A DNA stretch of 7,183 bases, taken from Deltaproteobacteria bacterium. Lineage in GTDB: Bacteria > Desulfobacterota > DSM-4660 > Desulfatiglandales > B25-G16. Of the stretch, positions 1-5,847 are shown piece after piece (within the stretch, counting starts at the first letter, position 1; the number at the start of each line of letters is the position of its first letter). Position numbers and translations under genes: made by a program. The stretch lies in NCBI GenBank assembly GCA_020348625.1, contig CP070752.1, forward strand, positions 543,767 to 550,949. The letters run 5' to 3'. The notes below the pieces were generated by a model. That model was not told the origin of the DNA. It saw only the letters and a program-made list of their open reading frames with translations, and did no database searches.

Positions 1-2656
1 CCAGATGGTCCAGGCTTAACCGGTAGCCCAGCCTGTTAAAAATATCCTCGAGGATATCAAAGGTCGGTATCTGATCAAGGTTCTGTGAGGTGTATGGCGT
101 CAGCACAGCATAGTCGAACCTTTTGAGGTTGAAACCAATGACGAGATCCGCCTTATTAAAATGCTCGAAAAGTCGATCGATTTGATCTTCCTCGTAAACA
201 TAAAAACGCTCCTCCAGACTATCATATACTACGGCTACCGATACCATCATGAGGTGGGCGTTATGCCAGCCGCCGACCTCCTCCGCTGATCTCTGCGTCT
301 CCAAGTCGAAATAGAGTAATCGATTCCGGTCCTGTTTCTCCGATTCCTCCCCTCTATGCGGATACGGTTCCAGAGGCTTCAATTGTGAGGGAGCGATATG
401 AGCAAAAGACCTTACACCGGTGAGTGCCTCGAGTATCAAAAGGGCGGCCTTCTTGTCTAAGGGTTTATTGCCTGAACCACATCGTGGAGAGTAGATACAT
501 GCGGGACAGCCCTGATCGCAGGGGCAGCCCTTAACAAGATCAAGGGTTTTGCACAACAGATCAAGAATTATTTCAAAACCCCTTTGTGCGAGGCCAACGC
601 CTCCAGGATAGCCGTCATAGATGAAAATAGCCGCCTTTTCCACCTGAGGATGAAAGGTATACGATATGCCTCCAATGTCATTCCTGTCGCATAAGGCAAA
701 AAGGGGGAAGAGGCTGATAGCCGCATGTTCTATGGCGTGAATACCTCCCATGAAGTGGAGTTTTTCATCTCTTACCATGCCCTTAATCAGGTCCTCGATC
801 TCGACCCAGAGCCCTACGGTTTCAAATGTCTGAGGAGGCAGATCAAGCGGGAATACGCCTATCAACTCCTGGCCTGGCACCCTCCGCTTTTCATAGCCCG
901 TTACGGTCTCAGTTACCTTGAGTTCACCCAGCTTTACAACAAACTGTCCTTTTGGTTGACTCTTTGTAATCCTTATGATCTCGGTTTCCTTTTCCGATCG
1001 TACTTGCGTGAAATACCTAAGGTCGGTCGGTCGAGCAATAACATCTTTCTTTCCTATTACGAGTCGTTCCACCTGAAAAGGGCTGGCCCTATGAAGATAT
1101 ATTGCTCCAGGGTGACATTCCTTAAAGGCCCGTATACCGTCAATGGTTCCAATTGCCCCTCCGGTTCGAGCATCGAATATGGTAAAGGTCTGGCCTGTTG
1201 AGCGAATATTTACGCCAAGATGGGGTCGCTTTTTGGTAGAGAACCACCGTTTCTTACCTTCGCTTGTACGATTGAGCTCCCCATTTGCCTCAAGGAAATC
1301 AAGATCATCCCTAAGATTATTCGGCCAGAATTCCGCGTCGTCTTCCGTCAGAGGAATCTCTGCTGCCGCACAAGGCAAATGGGCCCTTACAACATGTGCG
1401 TTGTCCGGGTCAATAACCGCGGCCTCAAATGATTGGTCAAAGAAACTCGAGGGATGTTTTATGAAATACTGGTCAAGCGCATCCTGGTTGGCAATCAACA
1501 CAATGAGTGACTCACGTCCTGATCGTCCAACCCTTCCACCTCTCTGCCATGTGTTAATGATGGTTCCCGGATATCCTACCAAAATACACACATCCAAATA
1601 TCCAATGTCGATTCCCATTTCAAGGGCACTCGTAGATATGACCCCGAGCAAAGTTCCCCGTGCCAGCCTTCTTTCAATGGAGCGGCGTTCCTCGGGGAGA
1701 AAACCGGCTCTATACGAGCTAACCTTTTCCGTTAGGGCTGGTGCAAGCTGCTTGACCCACATATAGATGAGTTCCGTAACCTTTCTAGATTGAGTGAACG
1801 CGATTGTTCTCAGGTCAGAATTCAAGCATTTGATAAACATCTGGGTAGCTAGGAAATTCGTGCTGGATTCAGGGTTAAGAAACAGAAAATGCTGACCTGA
1901 TTTCGGGGCCCCGCTCTGAGAAATCACCTCTACGTCTTTCCCGATCAAGTGCTTGCCAAGCTCGTGAGGGTTTTGAACCGTTGCAGAGGAAAGAATGAAT
2001 TGGGGCCGTGCCTGATAGAGAACGCAAATCCTCTTGAGCCTTCTCAATATCTGGGCCAGATGGGATCCAAATATCCCCCGATATGTATGGACCTCATCGA
2101 TAACAACATAGGCAAGGTTAGAGAACAGCTCGGCCCATTTTTCATGATGTGAAAGGATCCCCCGATGGAGCATGTCTGGGTTAGTCAAGAGGATGTGGGG
2201 AATTCTCTTTCTGATTCTCTCCCGTTCGCCCGGAGATGTATCGCCATCATAGATGGCCGATGAAATACGCATGGAAGGCAACAATTCGACGAACTCGTTC
2301 AGACTCTTCAATTGATCTTGCTCAAGGGCCTTGAGGGGGAACAGGTAAAGGGCCCTGGCGCCGGCCCCCGTTAGTATACATTCGATAACGGGCAGATTAT
2401 AGACCATGCTCTTGCCGCTTGCAGTGGGCGTGGCAACGAGTATGTCTTTCCCCTCACTGATCTTCTGTATAGCTTCCATTTGGTGCGTAAAGAGCTTGTT
2501 GATATTCAACCGCTTCAGGGCGTCTGAAATTGTACGAGATACGATCTCGGTCGAGTGGTATTGTGGGCTTTGAGGGGCAAGATAATGGTGATAAGTAATC
2601 TGTGGTCCTAGATCCGTTGCTTGTTTTAAACGCTCAATAAAACGTGGAATCTTCAT
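1..2656 (-). CDS. MrfA/YprA-like DEAD/DEAH-box helicase fused to a MrfB/YprB-like DEDD exonuclease domain (C-terminus cut by window edge)
   Basis: The frame is open from the ATG at 2656 to base 1, giving at least 885 residues with no stop; the C-terminus lies outside. SF2 helicase motifs are in order: Walker A ATPTASGKS (75-83), DEVH (187-190), SAT (224-226), STSALEMGID (341-350) and the arginine-finger motif QRGGRVGRSGR (371-381). A cysteine cluster follows (C711, C713, C717, C720, C726; GCPACIYSPRCG), typical of the MrfA zinc-binding (MZB/DUF1998) domain. After a linker of about 30 residues comes an RNase H-fold start: FDLE (D784, E786; ExoI) and IGFNLKRFD (N843, D848; ExoII). In B. subtilis, MrfA helicase and MrfB exonuclease are separate proteins of a mitomycin C repair pathway, so a DNA-repair role is inferred from the family. 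The start is fixed by an in-frame TAA 18 bases upstream. The Shine-Dalgarno is weak. The gene is divergent from the cNMP-binding pair. Confidence 0.93.
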   Translation of the reverse strand, partial: MKIPRFIERLKQATDLGPQITYHHYLAPQSPQYHSTEIVSRTISDALKRLNINKLFTHQMEAIQKISEGKDILVATPTASGKSMVYNLPVIECILTGAGARALYLFPLKALEQDQLKSLNEFVELLPSMRISSAIYDGDTSPGERERIRKRIPHILLTNPDMLHRGILSHHEKWAELFSNLAYVVIDEVHTYRGIFGSHLAQILRRLKRICVLYQARPQFILSSATVQNPHELGKHLIGKDVEVISQSGAPKSGQHFLFLNPESSTNFLATQMFIKCLNSDLRTIAFTQSRKVTELIYMWVKQLAPALTEKVSSYRAGFLPEERRSIERRLARGTLLGVISTSALEMGIDIGYLDVCILVGYPGTIINTWQRGGRVGRSGRESLIVLIANQDALDQYFIKHPSSFFDQSFEAAVIDPDNAHVVRAHLPCAAAEIPLTEDDAEFWPNNLRDDLDFLEANGELNRTSEGKKRWFSTKKRPHLGVNIRSTGQTFTIFDARTGGAIGTIDGIRAFKECHPGAIYLHRASPFQVERLVIGKKDVIARPTDLRYFTQVRSEKETEIIRITKSQPKGQFVVKLGELKVTETVTGYEKRRVPGQELIGVFPLDLPPQTFETVGLWVEIEDLIKGMVRDEKLHFMGGIHAIEHAAISLFPLFALCDRNDIGGISYTFHPQVEKAAIFIYDGYPGGVGLAQRGFEIILDLLCKTLDLVKGCPCDQGCPACIYSPRCGSGNKPLDKKAALLILEALTGVRSFAHIAPSQLKPLEPYPHRGEESEKQDRNRLLYFDLETQRSAEEVGGWHNAHLMMVSVAVVYDSLEERFYVYEEDQIDRLFEHFNKADLVIGFNLKRFDYAVLTPYTSQNLDQIPTFDILEDIFNRLGYRLSLDHL

Positions 2657-2887
2657 CTCTGTTCTCTGCCTTTATTTGATTTATTGATGAAAGCTAGCAT
2701 ATTTCTTGCTGCATTGTAAGAGTAGGAAGCCTGAAAATTGTTCTAGACAAGTAAATGAATCTCTTTTATTTTACCATATGTGATCTAGAGATTATGAATT
2801 TGGCGCGATCTTTGCTTATTATATCTAGGTTCATTGTCGATAACATTTGTTTCTGTGATATAAATATGTTTCGGATATTATAGTAAC
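2657..2887. other. AT-rich divergent intergenic region
   Basis: This 231-base spacer separates the leftward helicase-exonuclease gene from the rightward cNMP-binding gene and must hold the control regions of both. The only clear element is the sigma-54 promoter at 2801-2816, facing right. I found no convincing -35/-10 pair for the leftward helicase gene and no clear CRP, FNR or LexA operator. No small ORF here has a convincing ribosome binding site. Confidence 0.6.
2801..2816 (+). promoter_or_regulatory. Sigma-54 (RpoN) -24/-12 promoter for the cNMP-binding gene pair
   Basis: The sequence TGGCGCGATCTTTGCT matches the RpoN consensus TGGCACG-N4-TTGCW with one mismatch (G for A). The diagnostic GG (2802-2803) and GC (2814-2815) are exactly 10 bases apart. 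Transcription would start near 2827, leaving a 5' leader of about 60 bases before the ATG at 2888. Sigma-54 promoters need an AAA+ enhancer-binding activator, but none is encoded here. Its binding sites would be expected upstream, in the spacer or the start of the helicase gene. The match is direct; its use is inferred from position and orientation. Confidence 0.72.
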
Positions 2888-3298
2888 ATGCAAGAAACCA
2901 AGAAGATACCGCCTATCGTTCAGCTTTCCTACTCGAAGGGTGAGCTTATAATCAAAGAGGGAGACTACGGGATCTCCATTTACAAGATTGTCAAGGGAAA
3001 CGTCCGAATTTTTAGGAAGCCCGGCGAGCACAAAATAACGCTGGCAACTTTAGGAAGAGGTGAGGTCTTCGGGGAGATGACCTTTTTTAATTTTCTCCTT
3101 GAACCCAGGTCCGCCTCTGTTGAGGCCATGGACGACGTTGTGCTTGAGGTTTGGCATTCGGCGCTGCTTGCCGATGAATATAAAAGGATTTCACCCATGT
3201 TGAGGTATGTTCTCAAGCAGACACTCAGCAGACTGTTGAAGCTAAACAAGGTTGTCAGTGATCTATCGGCCAAGCAAAGTGAAAAAGCAAGGAGATAA
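2888..3298 (+). CDS. Stand-alone cyclic-nucleotide-binding domain protein (CRP-fold, no HTH), first of pair
   Basis: This 136-residue protein is essentially one cNMP-binding beta-barrel. GELIIKEGDYGISIYKIVKG (18-37) matches the early strands. GEVFGEMTFF followed by RSASVEA (59-80) is the phosphate-binding cassette, with E63 and R74 at the places that contact the cyclic nucleotide in CRP. A C-terminal helix (about 95-125) is followed by a charged tail. A CRP regulator has about 210 residues and a winged helix; this one has no DNA-binding domain, so it probably acts through protein partners. The ligand cannot be deduced. The ATG at 2888 is the first start after an in-frame TAA at 2861-2863; no good Shine-Dalgarno precedes it. 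It lies about 60 bases downstream of the predicted sigma-54 transcription start and 117 bases before a second protein of the same fold. Confidence 0.88.
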   Translation: MQETKKIPPIVQLSYSKGELIIKEGDYGISIYKIVKGNVRIFRKPGEHKITLATLGRGEVFGEMTFFNFLLEPRSASVEAMDDVVLEVWHSALLADEYKRISPMLRYVLKQTLSRLLKLNKVVSDLSAKQSEKARR

Positions 3299-3303
3299 CG
3301 CCA

Positions 3304-3348
3304 ATGAAGCAGGGCGGTCACATGGGAATGACAAGAGGATTTTCTTGA
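3304..3348 (+). CDS. Possible 14-codon small ORF between the two cNMP-binding genes
   Basis: The peptide MKQGGHMGMTRGFS starts 5 bases after the first cNMP-binding gene ends. AAGGAG (3289-3294) lies 9 bases before its ATG, a better ribosome binding site than that of the gene before it. The ORF ends at TGA 3346-3348. Dropping one base near 3337 would continue the frame with DFLDLFHEQMV to a TAG at 3371-3373, so this may be the broken start of a small gene. I recognise no family. It may be nothing more than a translated spacer. Confidence 0.2.
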   Translation: MKQGGHMGMTRGFS

Positions 3349-3396
3349 TTTGTTTCATGAGCAGATGGTATAGCCGATGAGCGTTTTCCTGCATAA

Positions 3397-3405
3397 GAGA
3401 GAGAG
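3397..3405 (+). promoter_or_regulatory. Likely ribosome binding site of the second cNMP-binding gene
   Basis: The purine run GAGAGAGAG ends 10 bases before the ATG at 3416. A second candidate, AGGA at 3411-3414, is only one base from the ATG and too close to act for that start. Confidence 0.4.
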
Positions 3406-3415
3406 TTCATAGGAA

Positions 3416-3811
3416 ATGGTACTCGAGAGCTTCATATACGGATACATTGTCAAGGAAGAGTTTTTTCCTGATCAGGCCAAGATAATAGAAGAGGGCAAAT
3501 ATGGTGATTGGGTGTATGTCGTTATGGAGGGAAGAGTAAAGACCAAAAAGCGCACGTCCAAGGGGATGCTTACCATAAACACCCTGGGAGAGGGATCGGT
3601 CATTGGTGAGATCCCTTTTCTCAAGAAGACAGATCGCCTCAGAACTGCATCAGTTGTGGCTGACGGTCAAGTCAAACTGGGGGTCCTAGATAAAGATCGG
3701 CTGGAAAAGGAATATGAAGCGCTGTCGCCCCAGTTGAAAAGCTTGTGTAGAACCATGGTCTTACGTCTCGAGGAAACAACCAAAAAAGCCAGCCTATTAG
3801 CCGTTTCCTAA
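3416..3811 (+). CDS. Stand-alone cyclic-nucleotide-binding domain protein (CRP-fold, no HTH), second of pair
   Basis: This 131-residue protein has the same single-domain design as its upstream neighbour but is clearly diverged. AKIIEEGKYGDWVYVVMEGRV (21-41) forms the early strands. GSVIGEIPFLKK followed by RTASVVA (60-82) is the phosphate-binding cassette, with E65 and R76 as likely ligand contacts. A helix around 94-122 closes the domain, and no winged helix follows. Upstream, in frame, a TAG at 3410-3412 fixes the ATG at 3416 as the first start. The two genes are on the same strand with a 117-base gap and no obvious terminator between, so co-transcription from the sigma-54 promoter is likely. 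They could form a heterodimer or two sensors of one partner; this is inference. The cellular target is unknown. The gene converges on the acyl-CoA dehydrogenase gene. Confidence 0.87.
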   Translation: MVLESFIYGYIVKEEFFPDQAKIIEEGKYGDWVYVVMEGRVKTKKRTSKGMLTINTLGEGSVIGEIPFLKKTDRLRTASVVADGQVKLGVLDKDRLEKEYEALSPQLKSLCRTMVLRLEETTKKASLLAVS

Positions 3812-3817
3812 AACATC

Positions 3818-3865
3818 CTGAAATGAATTAGACTGGAGCTTGTTACGGGGCAATTCATTCTTCAG
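3818..3865. terminator. Imperfect inverted repeat between converging genes, possible bidirectional terminator
   Basis: The left arm CTGAAATGAATT (3818-3829) pairs with the right arm AATTCATTCTTCAG (3852-3865). This gives 8 plus 4 base pairs with a 2-base bulge (CT, 3860-3861) and a 22-base loop. It sits in the 60-base gap between the stops of the second cNMP-binding gene (3811) and the acyl-CoA dehydrogenase gene (3872), where a shared terminator would be expected. The stem is AT-rich, the loop is long and no U-tract follows on either strand, so it is not a classic intrinsic terminator. Confidence 0.35.
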
Positions 3866-3871
3866 CCAAGA

Positions 3872-5014
3872 TTACGATCCAATGACATTGTTCGCAATGA
3901 CAATCCTTTGGACCTCTGAGGTTCCCTCGTAAATGGTAGTCACTCTGGCGTCTCGGTAGTACCGCTCTATAGGATACTCTTTACTATACCCGTACCCGCC
4001 ATGAATTTGAAGAGCCTGATATGCGACCTTGTTAGAGGTTTCCGACGCAAAGAGTTTTGCCATAGAAGCTTCAGCCGTAAAGCGTTCTCCCTTATCTTTC
4101 AAAGCAGCAGCGTTAAGGGTCAGCAACCGGGATGCTTCGATCTGAACTGTCATGTCAGCTATCATCCATCGGATTCCTTGGAATTTTGCTATAGGGCTTC
4201 CGAATTGCTTTCTTTCCCTAGCATAACTGAGGGCAGCATCCAAACTCGCCTGTGCAATCCCCACTGACATCGAAGCGATGCCAATCCTCCCTTCGTCCAG
4301 GGCAGTCATTGAAATAATAAAACCCTCGCCTTCGTCACCCAGAAGATTCTCGGCAGGCACCCGACAGTCCTCAAATATCAGACTAGTGCTATCGGATGCT
4401 CGCTGGCCCATCTTATCCTCCTCTGGGCCTACGGTAAAGCCCGGCATTCCTTTTTCCAGCACAAAGGCGCTGATACCTCTATGCCGCTTGCTTCGGTCGG
4501 TGTAGGCAGTTGCCACCACGACGTCTGAATTCTTTCCACTGGTAATCCAAGCCTTGGATCCATTCAAGATATAAGTACTTCCATCTCTCTTGGCCGTTGA
4601 CTTTTGGCTTGCAGGGTCTGAGCCGGCGTCTGGTTCTGTGAGTGCGAAGCAGCCAAGCTTTTCTCCTGTTGCCAAGACTTTTAGATAGTTTTCTTTAAGA
4701 AAATCAGAACCAAAACGGTATATGGGGCCACAGGAGACACTGTTATGTACCGACATGATTACCGCAGTAGAGGCGCACGCGTATCCGATTTCCTGGAGGG
4801 CCACGCTATAGCTGATGGTATCTACACCTGCTCCATTGTACTCAGGGGGGATACTCATTCCCATGAGCCCGAGTTCACCCATCTTCTTGATAATATGGGC
4901 AGGGAACTCCTTGGTCCTGTCCCTCTCCGCAGCAGTAGGTATTATGAGATCCCGAGCTAGATCTCTGACCATAGCCTGAATCATTTTCTGTTCATCGTTT
5001 AACTGGTAAGACAT
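3872..5014 (-). CDS. Acyl-CoA dehydrogenase, short-chain (butyryl-CoA dehydrogenase-like) type
   Basis: This full-length 380-residue FAD flavoenzyme oxidises acyl-CoA to 2-enoyl-CoA and passes electrons to an electron-transfer flavoprotein (not in this window). The N-terminal helical domain (about 5-118) is followed by family signature 1, ALTEPDAGSD (124-133), in the FAD/substrate beta domain. Signature 2 is QIHGGYGYSKEYPIERYYRD (336-355). The catalytic base is E363 in IYEGTSE, the position used by short- and medium-chain enzymes, whereas isovaleryl- and long-chain types place it near residue 254. The start MSYQLNDEQKMIQ is typical of the family. A GGGG stretch 6 bases before the ATG may serve as Shine-Dalgarno. 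It is the last gene of the operon, 13 bases after the XRE-cupin gene. The exact substrate (butyryl-, isobutyryl- or a methyl-branched acyl-CoA) cannot be read from sequence alone. Confidence 0.95.
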   Translation of the reverse strand: MSYQLNDEQKMIQAMVRDLARDLIIPTAAERDRTKEFPAHIIKKMGELGLMGMSIPPEYNGAGVDTISYSVALQEIGYACASTAVIMSVHNSVSCGPIYRFGSDFLKENYLKVLATGEKLGCFALTEPDAGSDPASQKSTAKRDGSTYILNGSKAWITSGKNSDVVVATAYTDRSKRHRGISAFVLEKGMPGFTVGPEEDKMGQRASDSTSLIFEDCRVPAENLLGDEGEGFIISMTALDEGRIGIASMSVGIAQASLDAALSYARERKQFGSPIAKFQGIRWMIADMTVQIEASRLLTLNAAALKDKGERFTAEASMAKLFASETSNKVAYQALQIHGGYGYSKEYPIERYYRDARVTTIYEGTSEVQRIVIANNVIGS

Positions 5015-5027
5015 ACAGACCCCACGG

Positions 5028-5576
5028 CTACGGTGTATAAAGCACCACGAGCATCTCTGCTCTTTCGGTACTCAGGTTTTTGAGCTTATGCATGATGGAT
5101 GAATTGAAATGCAGGGATTCGCTGGGATTCAAAATGTTTCTGTTGTCTCCAACCATTACCTCTACACTACCTTTTAAAACGTAGATGAACTCCTCGCCTT
5201 CATGCTGATAGGCCACTCCTTTATGCTCGGAAACAGGATCGATGAAGACTCTGAAGGCCTTCAAGTGTTTATGAAGCGCCTCTGGAGTTAGCGTCTGATA
5301 GCTATAATCTTCGGTCCTCTTCCTGAAACCCTCCACCTTTGTTTTATCGGCCTCCTCCCTCTCTTCTCTGAGAAGAATACCACTGTCGATCTCGAGGGCT
5401 CTGGAAATGCGTAAGATAGTTGCCACCGGCGGCATGATCGACCCTTTCTCTACAAGAGTGAGGTATTCGGTAGAAAAACCAGTCTCGTTGGCTAAAAAGT
5501 CGAGGCCTATGCCTTTTTCAACTCTTATATCCTTCAACCGTTCGCCCAGGGGCTTATGTTTTCTTATGCGGCGCAT
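5028..5576 (-). CDS. XRE-family transcriptional regulator with C-terminal cupin sensor domain
   Basis: This 182-residue cytoplasmic DNA-binding protein has an XRE/HTH_3 domain at about 10-66 (GERLKDIRVEKGIGLDFLA, then FSTEYLTLVEKG and PPVATILRISRAL). A charged linker leads to a cupin_2 barrel (about 108-180). Cupin motif 1 is YQHEGEEFIYVLKG (123-136) and motif 2 is around HFNSSIMHKLKN (156-167). Likely metal or ligand residues are H125, E129 and H163. The first histidine of the usual HxH pair is replaced by Y123, so metal binding may be weak or absent. Such proteins usually sense a small metabolite and control neighbouring genes; here the likely target is the mutase/acyl-CoA dehydrogenase operon that contains it (inference). 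An in-frame TAG 12 bases upstream and AGGAG 6 bases before the ATG fix the start at 5576. Confidence 0.93.
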   Translation of the reverse strand: MRRIRKHKPLGERLKDIRVEKGIGLDFLANETGFSTEYLTLVEKGSIMPPVATILRISRALEIDSGILLREEREEADKTKVEGFRKRTEDYSYQTLTPEALHKHLKAFRVFIDPVSEHKGVAYQHEGEEFIYVLKGSVEVMVGDNRNILNPSESLHFNSSIMHKLKNLSTERAEMLVVLYTP

Positions 5577-5582
5577 GAAGCA

Positions 5583-5587
5583 CTCCT
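5583..5587 (-). promoter_or_regulatory. Ribosome binding site of the XRE-cupin gene
   Basis: AGGAG on the minus strand lies 6 bases before the ATG at 5576. It is the strongest Shine-Dalgarno in this operon, so the regulator can be translated independently of its upstream neighbour, unlike the overlapping genes before it. Confidence 0.7.
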
Positions 5588-5613
5588 ATTCATCCATTTA
5601 GTGATGCCTGACT

Positions 5614-5847
5614 TTAGTCTTGCCTCGATTTTTTGCTGTTTGATAGCATCTTGAGGATAAAGCTGAGGAGGAGGGTGGCGCTTATCAGGATGATAAAGTT
5701 GGACGCGAAAAAGGTCATGACGAATGAGAACGGGTCGGAGATATGGTATGCCATGCGGAGGAGATCTATCCCGAAAATGATAAAGAAAAGTGCAACCAAT
5801 GCCAAGATAACATGGGTAACCCACCACGGAATGGTCTTTTCCATCAT
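5614..5847 (-). CDS. Small two-helix membrane protein of unknown function in the mutase operon
   Basis: This 77-residue protein has two strongly hydrophobic stretches, about 9-30 (VTHVILALVALFFIIFGI) and about 40-66 (FSFVMTFFASNFIILISATL). A short polar loop (about 31-39) separates them and a basic tail (KKSRQD) ends it. It is probably an inner-membrane hairpin with the basic tail in the cytoplasm. Its ATG (5847-5845) overlaps the meaB TGA (5846-5844) as ATGA, so it is probably translated by coupling to meaB; this overlap and the tight spacing support a real gene. A second ATG follows directly, so translation may begin one codon later. I do not recognise a named family. It lies 37 bases before the XRE-cupin gene. 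Its position suggests a part in the same acyl-CoA pathway, but no function can be assigned. Confidence 0.8.
   Translation of the reverse strand: MMEKTIPWWVTHVILALVALFFIIFGIDLLRMAYHISDPFSFVMTFFASNFIILISATLLLSFILKMLSNSKKSRQD

Noticed and set aside
725..2152. Several plus-strand open frames of about 65-207 codons within the helicase region
   Set aside because: They lie opposite the continuous minus-strand helicase frame, whose translation shows all helicase motifs. Their own products show no recognisable domain.
1..2656. Helicase as part of a phage-defence island such as DISARM or another DUF1998 system
   Set aside because: DUF1998 helicases occur in defence loci, but no methylase, phospholipase D or other defence partner is in the window, and the nuclease fusion fits MrfA/MrfB repair better. 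Genes left of base 1 were not visible.
2738..2750. TTGT-TCTAG-ACAA small inverted repeat as a CRP/FNR or LexA operator
   Set aside because: The arms are only four bases and it fits none of the TGTGA-N6-TCACA, TTGAT-N4-ATCAA or CTGT-N8-ACAG consensus sites.
2694..2828. Four CTAG sites, three in a TCTAG context about 40-42 bases apart (2742, 2784, 2824), as possible spaced operators
   Set aside because: The flanks do not match beyond five bases, and CTAG also occurs inside coding sequence elsewhere in the window, so spacing alone is weak.
2834..2881. Sigma-70-type promoter (TTGTCG with TATAAA, or TTGTTT with TATTAT) before the first cNMP-binding gene
   Set aside because: Spacers of 19 and 23 bases are poor, and the -35 boxes match weakly. 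The sigma-54 element just upstream is much stronger.
2831..3321. Minus-strand frames over the first cNMP-binding gene
   Set aside because: The plus-strand product has clear cNMP-binding motifs; the minus-strand products are antisense shadows with no domain features.
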